64,000 nt of DNA, from NCBI GenBank assembly GCA_030448105.1, contig JAUJNP010000007.1, forward strand, positions 1 through 64,000, read 5' to 3'. The notes beneath the pieces are model-generated. The model worked only from the letters and a program-made list of their open reading frames with translations, made no database searches and was not told the origin of the DNA. The translations under genes and the position numbers were made by a program. Of this stretch, positions 37,692 through 46,144 are shown piece after piece. Numbering within the stretch: position 1 is the stretch's first letter; each line of letters opens with the position of its first letter. The DNA comes from Acidimicrobiales bacterium (GTDB taxonomy: Bacteria > Actinomycetota > Acidimicrobiia > Acidimicrobiales > Iamiaceae).

Positions 37692-38623
37692 CCGATCTCC
37701 TCTCGCAGGGCCACCAGCACATCAGGGTCCGGTAGCCCGGTGGGTTCCCTACCCGCAGGGACGGCCCACCCTTGGCCTCGGAGCGCTGTCGCGCCAGTCT
37801 CGCCGGTCAAGAGGACGATGGCCTGGTCGGCCCGGCTGCTGGCGGCCACCCGGGCCACCACCACGTCGGCCCGGGCCGCAGGGAGGGTCGGGATGACCAC
37901 CAGCCGTTGGCGCTGCGCCTCGGCGCTGCGGGCCACCCGGTTGACGAGGAACACCGGGCCGACGACGGCGTCGTAAGAGCCTTGGAGGGCGACCATTCGG
38001 AGCAGTTGCCGCTCGCTCGGCAGCCGGGGAGCCGAGTCGACGACGCCCTGGAGGACGGGGATCAGCTCGTCGAAGACCTCGCTCCCGAAGTCCGAGGAAC
38101 CCTCGATGCCCACCGCCGCCTGGCCTTCCACCACCGCGCCGAGGGCGGTCTCGTGAGACGGTACGCCCACGTTGTCACCCGCCTGGGCACGCGATGCGAG
38201 CCGCTCCCACGAACGGGCGTCGGTTCCGACCTCCGGCCGGGCCAGCGTGACCAGAGCGGCCGATGCCGGTCGGGGGACCTGGGCGGGGAACAGGCCGGGT
38301 TGCTGGGCAGCCGCCCGCTGCACGTCCACCATCTCGGGCCAGGGGTCGAGGGTCACCCACACGTCGAAGGGAGCCTCGCCCTGGAAGTCCTCCAACCTCG
38401 CCGCCGTCTCGGCGGCGTCGGCCACCGTCACCTCGAAGCCGTCGCCGTCGAGCACCGTTCGGCACACCTCGGCCAGCTCAGAGATGCAGGCCACGCGCAC
38501 CGCGCCATCGTCGCCGTCGCCGCCGCCGCCGCCACCCTCTCCCCGGGACCGGTACCAGAAGGCGCCGGCCACCATGGCGACGGCGACCACGAAGGCCAGG
38601 AGCTTGGCCAGCCGGGGCGGCAT
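37688..38623 (-). CDS. Membrane-anchored binding-protein-like domain
   Basis: This 311-residue protein has an N-terminal anchor (LAKLLAFVVAVAMVAGAFW), a glycine/aspartate linker and a soluble domain. The start VRVACISELAEVCRTVL and the body (APFDVWVTLDPWPEMV) follow the extracellular solute-binding-protein fold like the neighbour's N-half. It is shorter than a typical binding protein, and no permease is encoded nearby. The stop overlaps the VWA lipoprotein start (ATGA). It could be a second sensor or a partner that docks with the VWA protein. Confidence 0.65.
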   Translation of the reverse strand: MPPRLAKLLAFVVAVAMVAGAFWYRSRGEGGGGGGDGDDGAVRVACISELAEVCRTVLDGDGFEVTVADAAETAARLEDFQGEAPFDVWVTLDPWPEMVDVQRAAAQQPGLFPAQVPRPASAALVTLARPEVGTDARSWERLASRAQAGDNVGVPSHETALGAVVEGQAAVGIEGSSDFGSEVFDELIPVLQGVVDSAPRLPSERQLLRMVALQGSYDAVVGPVFLVNRVARSAEAQRQRLVVIPTLPAARADVVVARVAASSRADQAIVLLTGETGATALRGQGWAVPAGREPTGLPDPDVLVALREEIG

Positions 38624-38674
38624 CGGGGAGACGGTAGTGGCCTGAGGGGTCGACCCCTCGGCGAGCCGCTCCGG

Positions 38675-40105
38675 TCAGGCCACCGCGGTGCCGGCAGGCC
38701 CGTGGGGATCGCCGGGGTCGGGCACGTCGTCGGCGGTGAGGGTGGTGAGCTGGGCGTCGGTGGGCGCCTCGATGGCCACCACCCGGCTGGCCTGGCGGGC
38801 CACACAGAACTCGAAGAGGTTGCGGGCCACCCGCCCGTTGCCGAAGCCCTTGTCGCGGGTCTGCGCGGCGAACCAGGCCTTCACCGCAGCGGCGGCGCCT
38901 TCGTCGCAGTGGTAGCCGCCCTTTTCGCCGAGGCCGGTGAAGATGAGCATCAGCTCCTCGTCGGAGTAGTCGGGAAAAGTGATCGTCTTCGGGAACCGCG
39001 ACTTCAGGCCGGGGTTGGAGCCGATGAAGGTGGCCATCTCGGCGGGGTAGCCGGCGGCGATCACCACCACCGAGTCGCGACGATCCTCGATCAGCTTCAC
39101 CAGCGTGTCGATCGCCTCCTGGCCGAAGTCGCTGCCCTGCCCACCGCCGCGCGCCAGGGCGTAGGCCTCGTCGACCAGCAGCACCCCCTCGTCGGCGCGG
39201 TCGAACACCGCTCGCACCTGGATGGCGGTCTGGCCCACGAAGCCCGCCACCAGGCCGGATCGGTCGGTCTCCACCAGGTGGCCCTTGGCCACCACGCCGA
39301 GGGTCCGGTAGATCTGGGCCAGTAGCCGGGCGACGGTGGTCTTGCCGGTGCCCGGGTTGCCGGCGAACACGAGGTGGCGGCTCTGGTCGAGCACGGGCAG
39401 GTTGCGCTCCCGGCGCAGGTTCTGCACCCGGATGAGGTTGGTGACCAGCTTGACCTCGGACTTCACGCTCTCCAGCCCGACCAGCTCGTCGAGCTCGGCC
39501 ATGAGCTCTTCGATCGGGCGGGGAGGCGGGAGTGGCTCCTCTTCCGGGGCGCCGGCCACCGCTGCGCCGGCGGCGGTGGCCACCGGCACGCCCGGTCCGG
39601 GAGCGGGGCCGGCGGGGGCGCCCGCCCGGCCCAGGGTGGCGCGGAAGCGCTCGATGGCCTTCACCTCGGCCTCGGAGGTGTAGGGGTCGATGGCGGCCAC
39701 CGCGAAGGCGATGGCCATGGCGACGTCGTGGTAGGTGCGGGCGTGGCTGGTGCCTTCGCGCTGGTCGTAGCGGGCCAGCAGGTCCACCATCACCGACGGC
39801 TGGTCGAGCCAGGCCGCCCTGCCCTCGATCACCTTCGCCTGGCGGAGGTCGTCGGGCGCCGCCCGCAGCAGGTCGGTGCCGAGCCGCGGCCCGAACAGCA
39901 GGATGAGCGACCACAGCTCGGAGTCGGTGTGGATCCCGTCGCAGTCGACGAAGGCGGCGGCCAGGTTGTAGGCCTCGTGGACGACGTCACCGGCCAGCTT
40001 GGTGCGGTCGACGCCGTCGACGCCCTTGGCCAGGTCGCTGACCACCGGGGTGAGGGTGTCGATGAAGTGGCTGACGGCCTGCTCGAGGCCGGGGTCGGCG
40101 ATCAC
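38675..40105 (-). CDS. TerB-like / CbxX-CfqX-type AAA+ ATPase
   Basis: This 476-residue protein has an N-terminal helical domain of about 150 residues with acidic motifs (DCDGIHTDSELWSLI) that resembles TerB tellurite-resistance domains. The AAA+ domain follows: LDELVGLESVKSEVK, Walker A GNPGTGKTTVARL, Walker B GVLLVDEAYAL and the arginine-finger region NPGLKSRFP. This is the CbxX/EccA branch, which remodels large complexes. GTG 40105 overlaps the GNAT gene stop (GTGA); an alternative GTG at 40123 exists. It is the first of the envelope-stress-like genes and probably the energy source of the module. Confidence 0.85.
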   Translation of the reverse strand: MIADPGLEQAVSHFIDTLTPVVSDLAKGVDGVDRTKLAGDVVHEAYNLAAAFVDCDGIHTDSELWSLILLFGPRLGTDLLRAAPDDLRQAKVIEGRAAWLDQPSVMVDLLARYDQREGTSHARTYHDVAMAIAFAVAAIDPYTSEAEVKAIERFRATLGRAGAPAGPAPGPGVPVATAAGAAVAGAPEEEPLPPPRPIEELMAELDELVGLESVKSEVKLVTNLIRVQNLRRERNLPVLDQSRHLVFAGNPGTGKTTVARLLAQIYRTLGVVAKGHLVETDRSGLVAGFVGQTAIQVRAVFDRADEGVLLVDEAYALARGGGQGSDFGQEAIDTLVKLIEDRRDSVVVIAAGYPAEMATFIGSNPGLKSRFPKTITFPDYSDEELMLIFTGLGEKGGYHCDEGAAAAVKAWFAAQTRDKGFGNGRVARNLFEFCVARQASRVVAIEAPTDAQLTTLTADDVPDPGDPHGPAGTAVA

Positions 40106-40695
40106 CCCCGCGGCTCCCGCCACATGGGGTGGATGGTGGGGCCGTCGGGGATCACGATCGGGTCGCGGAGGTCGAAGCCGTGCCGGGCGTAGAAGGCGAT
40201 GTTGGCCTCCTTCGACGACTCCAGGTAGGCGGGGACGCCCTCGGCGTCACAGCGGTCGAGGACGGGCGCGAGCAGGGCCGAGCCCACGCCCTTGCCCTGC
40301 TGATCGGGGTCGGTGCCGAGCACGGCCAGGTACCAGTGCTCGGGTTCGCGGGGGTGGGCCTTCTCCACCTGGGCCAGCACCCGGAGCCCGCGCACCGTCC
40401 GCGGGCCGAACAGGCGCAAAGCCGCCGGCGCTTCCCGAGCGACGCTGGCGACGGTGGGTCGCCAACGGCCCGGCGGCGCCCAGAGCGCCGCCCCCTGGAC
40501 CGACGCGGTGGTGTAGGTGGCCCCCAGGCGAAGCCGGTTGGCGGTGTCGGCCTGGAAGTAGCGGGCGGCGTGGCGACCCCACCGGTCGTCCGAGGGCACG
40601 AGGTGGCGGAACACCGGATCGTCGGTGAAGGCGCGGGCCAGCGCTCGTCCCACGGCGGGGAGGTCCTCGGCGGTGGCGGCGCGCACTTCGGGCAT
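40102..40695 (-). CDS. GNAT-family N-acetyltransferase
   Basis: This 197-residue protein reads MPEVRAATAEDLPAVGRALA at the start. It carries the acetyl-CoA-binding motif GTDPDQQGKGVGSALLAPVL (about residues 133-152) and ends with the ESSKEANIAFYARHGF segment that closes the fold. The acyl acceptor is unknown. An upstream ATG (40713, MWFTRS) is also in frame; 40695 fits the family start better. It overlaps the AAA gene by four bases and may be co-transcribed with it, without clear functional link. Confidence 0.85.
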   Translation of the reverse strand: MPEVRAATAEDLPAVGRALARAFTDDPVFRHLVPSDDRWGRHAARYFQADTANRLRLGATYTTASVQGAALWAPPGRWRPTVASVAREAPAALRLFGPRTVRGLRVLAQVEKAHPREPEHWYLAVLGTDPDQQGKGVGSALLAPVLDRCDAEGVPAYLESSKEANIAFYARHGFDLRDPIVIPDGPTIHPMWREPRG

Positions 40696-40745
40696 CGATC
40701 GAGTGAACCACATGCCGGTCCGGCCGCCGACCGCCAGGGGAGGGT

Positions 40746-41117
40746 TCAACCGGCGCCGGGCAGCTGATCCTCGTGCTTGGCGAGCACCCGCTTGGGCGCC
40801 TTCAAGCGCCACGAGTCGACGATCAGCTCGGTGAGCTCGTCGAGCTCGATCTCATGGAGGTCCACCAGCACCGCCGGGTAGCCGTCGTAGTGCGGCGTGG
40901 TGAAGAACACGTCCGGCTCCGAAGCCAGCAGCGCCTCCTTCTCGTCGAGGTCGGCCACGAAGACGACGAGGCCGCCCTCGGCCTCGCTGCGGATGCGGAG
41001 GAACCCCTTGTCCTTCACCCGGAACCCGGGGCTGCCGTACCAGGGCTTCTCGGTGGTCTCCGGCAGGGCGAGGGCGATCCGGCGCACGTCGTCCTCGGTG
41101 GCCACGCCTCCGATCAT
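40746..41117 (-). CDS. MmcQ/YjbR-family protein
   Basis: This 123-residue protein has the YjbR-type fold: VRRIALALPETTEKPWYGSP, RVKDKGFLRI and a final WRLKAPKRVLA. This family is DNA-binding-like in structure but has no firm function. ATG 41117 or GTG 41102 (VATEDDV) could be the start. The upstream frame is open into the methyltransferase remnant. It lies 51 bases before the GNAT gene. Confidence 0.85.
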   Translation of the reverse strand: MIGGVATEDDVRRIALALPETTEKPWYGSPGFRVKDKGFLRIRSEAEGGLVVFVADLDEKEALLASEPDVFFTTPHYDGYPAVLVDLHEIELDELTELIVDSWRLKAPKRVLAKHEDQLPGAG

Positions 41118-41294
41118 ACGGAAGAGCCCGGCGGCGGGCTCCAAGGGTGGCGGCGGGGCCACCAGCCGGGCACGGTGGGAGCCCGCCAGCGGGTGAGCAG
41201 CCAGGGGACGACGCCACCATGGCCCCGGAGCGACGGCGAAGAACAGCGCGCTGCCGGCCGCGGCACGAAGCTGGCGACGGCGGACCCCGGCCAT
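41114..41294 (-). pseudogene. Truncated isoprenylcysteine methyltransferase-like remnant
   Basis: ATG 41294 starts MAGVRRRQLRAAAGSALFF and then AVAPG. The frame next to it continues GVVPWLLTRWRAPTVPGWW before a stop at 41114. Together they match the N-terminal pattern of ICMT/PEMT-like membrane methyltransferases (ALGSALFFxxAPGxVAGxVPWWLTGWR), but a frameshift interrupts it and the catalytic C-terminus is missing. Its start overlaps the DUF5990 stop (TGATG), a sign of a former operon partner. The family call is from pattern memory. Confidence 0.35.
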
Positions 41295-41734
41295 CACCGG
41301 TCGGCGGCGCTCCACCGGATGGCGGGCGGGCGGACCCTCGCGCACAGGGGCAGCCCACAGTTGTCGGTGAGGTCCAGGTCGGCCACGGCCCGGCCCGCCC
41401 GCACCACCTCTCCGGGCACGTCGGCCAACATCAGCTTCGCTCGGCGGAACATCTCGAAGGACCCGTCAGCGCCGACCTCGCCCCAAGTCAGGTACAGGAA
41501 GCGCTCCCCCCGCCGCCCCTGGACCGCCGGACCCCGGAAGTCGGCCTCGCCGCCCTTGTCGATCACGTTCACATCGGTGTGCCACTCCGCCGAGGCGGCG
41601 TCGCCCGGAACCAGATCAGCGGGCTGGCGCCCCACTTGCAGCCCGACGTGGACGTTGTCGTACTCCGCGCCCGGGGGCCGCCGGCCGGGGAGGTGATGGC
41701 CCCGGATGACGATCTGGAGCGTGCGCCCCTCCAC
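41294..41734 (-). CDS. DUF5990-family protein
   Basis: This 146-residue soluble protein begins MEGRTLQIVIRGHHLPGRRP and contains VHVGLQVGRQPADLVPGDA and FLYLTWGEV, the pattern of DUF5990. Strand-rich, no membrane segment; function unknown. It lies about 150 bases from proA, transcribed away from it. Confidence 0.7.
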   Translation of the reverse strand: MEGRTLQIVIRGHHLPGRRPPGAEYDNVHVGLQVGRQPADLVPGDAASAEWHTDVNVIDKGGEADFRGPAVQGRRGERFLYLTWGEVGADGSFEMFRRAKLMLADVPGEVVRAGRAVADLDLTDNCGLPLCARVRPPAIRWSAADR

Positions 41735-41868
41735 CGCTCAGGAGGGTGGCGTTGGGGGAGGGTCCGGGTCGCTGAAGACCACGATCGTCATCCCGCCGGT
41801 GTTACCACAGCCGAGGGCGAGGGCCGGAACGAGAGGGATCGCCTCCAGAGGGTGGCCCTTGGCGGCAG

Positions 41869-41874
41869 TACGCT
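41869..41874 (+). promoter_or_regulatory. -10 element of proA (leaderless)
   Basis: TACGCT is six bases before GTG 41881. This is the closest spacing seen; a transcript would begin at the start codon itself. Confidence 0.4.
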
Positions 41875-41880
41875 GTCGCC

Positions 41881-43134
41881 GTGGCCGACGCGACGAGTCC
41901 CATCGCCGAGCTGGGCCGGCGGGCCAAGGTGGCGGCCCGGCGGCTGGCCACCGCCTCGACCGCCCAGAAGGACGCCGCCCTCCACGCCGGGGCCGACCTC
42001 CTGGTGGACCGCTCCCACGACATCCTGGAGGCCAACGCCGCCGACCTGGCCCGGGCGGAGGAAGCCGGCGTGGCGGCCACCGTCACCGACCGGTTGCGGC
42101 TCGACCCGAAGCGGGTCGGCGCCATGGCCGACGGCCTGCGTCAGGTGGCCGCTCTGCCCGACCCGGTGGGCGAGGTGCTCGGCGGGTGGGTCCGCCCCAA
42201 CGGGCTGCGCATCGCCCAGGTGCGGGTGCCTCTCGGAGTGGTGGCCATCATCTACGAGAACCGGCCCAACGTCACCAGCGACGCCGCCGGTCTCTGCCTC
42301 AAGTCCGGCAACGCCGCCTTCCTGAGGGGCTCCTCGGGAGCCATCGCCTCCAACACCGCCATCGCCGCCGTCCTGCGCGAGGCCTGCGCCAAGGTCGACC
42401 TCCCGGCCGACGCCGTCGCGCTGGTGGAGGACACGTCCCGGGAGGCGGCCGTCGAGTTCATGCAGCAGCGCGACACGATCGACTGCCTCGTCCCCCGGGG
42501 TGGCCCGTCGCTGATCAAGTCGATCATCGAGCACGCCACCGTCCCCTACGTGATCGACGGTGACGGCAACTGCCACGTCTACGTCGACGCCGCCGCCGAC
42601 CTCGACATGGCCAGGGCCATCGTGGTCAACGCCAAGACGTCACGCCCCTCGGTGTGCAACGCCGCCGAGACGCTGCTCGTTCACGCCGACGTGGCCCCAC
42701 GGTTCCTGCCGGCACTGGCCGCCGACCTCGAGGGCGTCGCCCTGGTGGCCGACCCTGCCGCCGCCGCCCTGCTGGCAGGGGCCACCGCCGCCACCGAGGA
42801 CGACTGGGCCACCGAGTTCGTCGACCTCAAGCTGGCGGTGCGGGTGGTCGGCTCGCTCGACGACGCCATCGACCACATCGCCCGGTACGGGACGGGCCAC
42901 AGCGAGGCCATCGTCACCCGCGACCTGGCGGCCGCCGACCGCTTCACCGGCGAGGTCGACGCCGCCGCCGTGTTGGTGAACGCCTCAACCCGCTTCGTCG
43001 ACGGTGAGCAGTTCGGCTTCGGCGCCGAGATCGGCATCAGCACCCAGAAGCTGCACGCCCGGGGCCCCATGGGCCTGCGCCAGCTCACCACGGCCAAGTT
43101 CGTGGTGCGGGGTGACGGCCACGTGCGCACCTGA
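41881..43134 (+). CDS. proA: Glutamate-5-semialdehyde dehydrogenase (gamma-glutamyl phosphate reductase)
   Basis: This 417-residue NADPH-dependent enzyme reduces the product of ProB. The aldehyde-dehydrogenase-type fold shows [18 protein letters not shown], the catalytic Cys in [13 protein letters not shown] and a final [19 protein letters not shown]. Length is normal. It is separated from proB. The first 15 residues are alanine-rich as usual. A GC hairpin follows at 43145. Confidence 0.96.
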   Translation: MADATSPIAELGRRAKVAARRLATASTAQKDAALHAGADLLVDRSHDILEANAADLARAEEAGVAATVTDRLRLDPKRVGAMADGLRQVAALPDPVGEVLGGWVRPNGLRIAQVRVPLGVVAIIYENRPNVTSDAAGLCLKSGNAAFLRGSSGAIASNTAIAAVLREACAKVDLPADAVALVEDTSREAAVEFMQQRDTIDCLVPRGGPSLIKSIIEHATVPYVIDGDGNCHVYVDAAADLDMARAIVVNAKTSRPSVCNAAETLLVHADVAPRFLPALAADLEGVALVADPAAAALLAGATAATEDDWATEFVDLKLAVRVVGSLDDAIDHIARYGTGHSEAIVTRDLAAADRFTGEVDAAAVLVNASTRFVDGEQFGFGAEIGISTQKLHARGPMGLRQLTTAKFVVRGDGHVRT

Positions 43135-43320
43135 GAGTGCCTTCGCCCGGCTCGCCGGGCGGGCGGGGCGGGCTGGGCGAGCATCGCCCACCGTGCCGAC
43201 CGCGCCGCACCAGCACCGGAACTGCACGATCACGACGTCGCGCTGCACGTCCACCGCCAGGATGCGCCGTTCCGTGAGCAGCACCTCGGCCCCCTCGGCT
43301 GGGCACCAGCCCGAGAACAT
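42985..43320 (-). CDS. Small zinc-ribbon-like protein, overlapping proA antisense
   Basis: ATG 43320 ([20 protein letters not shown]) opens a frame with a cysteine pair CP near the start and CWCG about 30 residues later. This is the layout of a short zinc ribbon seen in small actinobacterial proteins. The conserved-looking part ends near residue 50; the frame then runs about 150 bases antisense into proA, which suggests that the real end is before this and that a frameshift hides it. Start overlaps the stop of a 49-codon frame (TGATG). Confidence 0.4.
   Translation of the reverse strand: MFSGWCPAEGAEVLLTERRILAVDVQRDVVIVQFRCWCGAVGTVGDARPARPARPASRAKALSGAHVAVTPHHELGRGELAQAHGAPGVQLLGADADLGAEAELLTVDEAG
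43145..43160 (+). terminator. GC hairpin after proA
   Basis: GCCCGG-CTCG-CCGGGC (6-bp stem, 4-base loop), ten bases after the stop of proA, followed by G/C-rich sequence without U-tract. Confidence 0.35.
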
Positions 43321-43469
43321 CACGGCCCCCGTCGTGGCCGGCGGCGGCGCCGGGGTCGTGGCGAGCGGACCTCGCCCGTGCGGATCCAACCCATCTCGTC
43401 CTCACGGGCAGCGGGCGCCCGGCGGTTGCGGAGCTCGTACCAGAGAGGCTGGTTCGGTCGGGAGGTCAT
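43320..43469 (-). CDS. Small basic hypothetical protein
   Basis: A 49-residue frame: MTSRPNQPLWYELRNRRAP, then EMGWIRTGEVRSPRP and an arginine/proline tail. A short ORF in GC-rich DNA, supported only by the TGATG overlap with the zinc-ribbon frame and by a divergent gap upstream. It and the next frame could together be one frameshifted gene. No family recognised. Confidence 0.25.
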   Translation of the reverse strand: MTSRPNQPLWYELRNRRAPAAREDEMGWIRTGEVRSPRPRRRRRPRRGP

Positions 43470-43600
43470 GGCCCCATGGTGAGCCCACGCCGCCGCCAAC
43501 ACCATTGGCAGGAACGCCGATGTGCGCAAAGATCCAGCCAAACCCAAGCGGTGGGTAGGTTGCATGCCGGTTGAACGGCTGGCGGGGCGCCACCGTGAGG

Positions 43601-44575
43601 TCAGCTGGCCAGGTCGCCCCGGAACGTCCGGCGGTAGGCGGCGGGCGGGGCGCCGACCACCCGCTGGAAGTGCACCCGCAGCCCGGCGCCCGAGGAGAAG
43701 CCGCAGCGATGGGCGATCTGCTCCACGGCCAGGTCGGTGGTCTCGAGCAGGGCCCGGGCCCGCAGCACCCGTTGGGTGAGCAGCCACTGGAGCGGCGTGG
43801 TGCCGGTGACGTCGACGAACCGCCGGGCGAAGGTGCGGGCGCTCATGTCGGCCTGGCGGGCCAGGCTCTCCACCGTGACCTGCTCCTCGAGGTGCTCGGC
43901 CATCCAGGCCAGCAGCGGGCGCAGCGGGTCGTCGCGCGGGCAGTCGGGCACCGGGGTGCGCACGAACTGGGCCTGGCCGCCGTCGCGATGGGGCGGCACC
44001 ACCATCCGCCGGGCGACGGTGTTGGCCGCCTCGGCGCCGAGATCACGTCGCACCAGGTGGAGGCACAGGTCGATGCCGGCGGCGGTGCCGGCCGAGGTGA
44101 AGAGCGGGTCCTCGTCCACGTAGAGCACCGAGGGGTCGACGTCGACGGCGGGGAACCGGCGGGCCAGCTCCTCGGCGTGCATCCAGTGGGTGGTGGCGCG
44201 CTTGCCGTCGAGGAGACCGGTGGCGGCGAGGAGGAAGGCGCCGGTGCACACCGAGACGAGGCGGGCGCCCCGGGCATGGGCGGCGAGGAGGGCCGACACC
44301 ACCTCCGCCGGGTAGAGGTGGGGTTCGGTCTCGTTGCCCGACGCCGACCATGCCGGGATGAGCACGGTGTCGGCGGAGGCCACCGCCTCCACCCCGTGGG
44401 GTGCGGACACCCGCAGGCCACCCTGGCCGGCGTCGACGCTGGTGCTCACCGCGCAGACCACGTGCTCGTAGTCCCAGCTCGGGATCTCGGGGCGGTCGAT
44501 GCCGAAGACCTCGCACGCCACCGCCAGCTCGAACAGGGCGATCTTCGGACCCACGATGCTGACCACCCGGTGCAT
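43601..44575 (-). CDS. GlxA-type AraC-family transcriptional regulator
   Basis: This 324-residue protein has an N-terminal DJ-1/PfpI domain (about 1-190, with VSVCTGAFLLAATGLLDG) fused to a C-terminal AraC double helix-turn-helix (about 220-320; SLARQADMSARTFARRF and EQIAHRCGFSSGAGLRVHF). Such regulators sense small metabolites, sometimes amino acids or amines, but the ligand is unknown. No gene near it is an obvious target; the VOC gene lies upstream on the same strand. Confidence 0.9.
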   Translation of the reverse strand: MHRVVSIVGPKIALFELAVACEVFGIDRPEIPSWDYEHVVCAVSTSVDAGQGGLRVSAPHGVEAVASADTVLIPAWSASGNETEPHLYPAEVVSALLAAHARGARLVSVCTGAFLLAATGLLDGKRATTHWMHAEELARRFPAVDVDPSVLYVDEDPLFTSAGTAAGIDLCLHLVRRDLGAEAANTVARRMVVPPHRDGGQAQFVRTPVPDCPRDDPLRPLLAWMAEHLEEQVTVESLARQADMSARTFARRFVDVTGTTPLQWLLTQRVLRARALLETTDLAVEQIAHRCGFSSGAGLRVHFQRVVGAPPAAYRRTFRGDLAS

Positions 44576-44617
44576 GGCAGGAAAACGTACTAGAGCACGC
44601 TTCCTGCCGCCCGACGG

Positions 44618-45103
44618 TCACCCCTCGCCGGAGATGGTGGCCGTACGCCGCGCCACCTCCTCGGCGGAGACGTCCTCGATGCGCTGGCTGAGCATCCACT
44701 GCTGGCCGAACGGATCCCGCAGGCGCCCGCCCCGCTCGCCGTAGAACTGGTCGGCCAGGGGGTAGATCACCTCGGCGCCGGCGTCGAGGGCGCGCTGCCA
44801 CAGCGCGTCGACGTCTTCCACGTAGACGGCCATCACGGCGGTGGTGAGGCCGTCGAGCGACTGCGGTGAGCGGTTCGGCCCCTCGCCTTCGTCGGTGAGC
44901 ATCACCACCGAGTCGCCGATGCGGACCTCGGCGTGGATGAGGCTGCCGTCGGGCGCGGTGTGGCGGGGACCAAGCGGTTCCGCGCCGAACGCCGCCGCGT
45001 AGAACTCGATGGCGGCGGCGCCGTCGCGCACGACCAGCCGGGGCGTGACCGTGCCGAGGTGCTCGGGCACGGCGCGGATGGGCGGGCGGTCCGGTCGGGA
45101 CAT
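44618..45103 (-). CDS. VOC-superfamily (glyoxalase-fold, PhnB-like) protein
   Basis: This 161-residue protein has the PhnB-like layout: VTPRLVVRDGAAAIEFYAAA, DGSLIHAEVRIGDSVVML and YGERGGRLRDPFGQQW. Metal-binding residues of true glyoxalases are partly replaced, so it may bind but not catalyse as glyoxalase. It faces the MoxR gene divergently across a 125-bp gap that carries a palindromic operator. Confidence 0.88.
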   Translation of the reverse strand: MSRPDRPPIRAVPEHLGTVTPRLVVRDGAAAIEFYAAAFGAEPLGPRHTAPDGSLIHAEVRIGDSVVMLTDEGEGPNRSPQSLDGLTTAVMAVYVEDVDALWQRALDAGAEVIYPLADQFYGERGGRLRDPFGQQWMLSQRIEDVSAEEVARRTATISGEG

Positions 45104-45191
45104 GGGGACTCCTTCTCGTGGCGACGATGACGACCCATGATGACCTGCCCCCGGCGCGGGTGTCTTGGACGACGGGACGTGTTGGAACCGA

Positions 45192-45207
45192 TTGACCGGA
45201 CGGTCAA
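45192..45207 (+). promoter_or_regulatory. Palindromic operator TTGACCG-GA-CGGTCAA
   Basis: Two perfect 7-base half-sites with a two-base gap lie 21 bases before the MoxR start and 88 bases before the VOC gene. Symmetry and size suit a TetR-family dimer. No tetR gene is in the immediate surroundings. Confidence 0.6.
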
Positions 45208-45228
45208 GGCGGCCAGTAACTTCATGGC

Positions 45229-46134
45229 ATGGCCGACCACCGCTTCGAGTCCGTGCCGGCCGTCCGTGAGGGCCTGCGATCGGTCGGCTACCTGTCCGAC
45301 GAGGGCATCGCCGGCATCGTGTACCTGGCCGACCGCCTCCAGAAGCCGATCCTGGTGGAGGGGCCGGCGGGCACGGGCAAGACCCAGCTGGCCAAGTCGG
45401 TGGCCGAGATGAGCAGCGCCCGTCTCATCCGCCTGCAGTGCTACGAGGGCCTCGACGAGTCCAAGGCCCTCTTCGAGTGGAACTACAAGAAGCAGCTCCT
45501 GCGCATCCAGGCCGAGCGCAACGAGGGCGGCACCTGGTCGGATGTGGAGACCGACATCTTCTCCGACGACTTCCTCCTCACCCGGCCCCTGCTGGAGGCC
45601 ATCCGGGCGGCCGACCCGGTGGTGCTGCTGATCGACGAGGTGGACCGGGTGGAGGTGGAGACCGAGGCGCTGCTGCTCGAGATCCTCTCCGACTACCAGG
45701 TGTCGATCCCCGAGCTGGGCACCATCACCGCCCGCCAGATCCCGCTCGTGTTCCTCACGTCCAACAACACCCGGGAGCTGTCCGAGGCGCTCAAGCGTCG
45801 CTGCCTGTACCTGCACGTCGACTACCCCGACATGGACCGGGAGAAGGAGATCGTGCTCACCAAGGTGCCCGACATCACCGAGGCGCTGGCCGACCAGGTC
45901 GCCCGCATCGTCCGGTCCCTCCGCCAGCTCGAGCTGAAGAAGCCGCCGTCGGTCTCGGAGACGCTCGACTGGTCCCGCACCCTCCTGCTGCTCGGGGTCG
46001 AGACGGTCGACGCGGAGGTGGCCACGTCCACCGCCAACATCCTGCTCAAGTACCAGAGCGACATCGCCAAGGCGGTGAAGGAGTTCTCCTCCAACCAGCA
46101 GGCGGCCAAGGTCTTCGCCCCCGGCCCGAAGTGA
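45229..46134 (+). CDS. MoxR-family AAA+ ATPase
   Basis: This 301-residue protein has Walker A GPAGTGKTQLAKS, an ARLIRLQCYEGLDESKALFEW segment typical of MoxR/CoxD, Walker B VLLIDEVDR, and the sensor region TSNNTRELSEALKRRC. MoxR ATPases work with VWA-domain partners as chaperones that insert metals or assemble complexes. The partner gene follows ten bases on. CoxD/CoxE of carbon-monoxide dehydrogenase maturation is the closest analogue, but no coxL/M/S genes are in the window. Confidence 0.93.
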   Translation: MADHRFESVPAVREGLRSVGYLSDEGIAGIVYLADRLQKPILVEGPAGTGKTQLAKSVAEMSSARLIRLQCYEGLDESKALFEWNYKKQLLRIQAERNEGGTWSDVETDIFSDDFLLTRPLLEAIRAADPVVLLIDEVDRVEVETEALLLEILSDYQVSIPELGTITARQIPLVFLTSNNTRELSEALKRRCLYLHVDYPDMDREKEIVLTKVPDITEALADQVARIVRSLRQLELKKPPSVSETLDWSRTLLLLGVETVDAEVATSTANILLKYQSDIAKAVKEFSSNQQAAKVFAPGPK

Positions 46135-46144
46135 CGGTGCAGAG

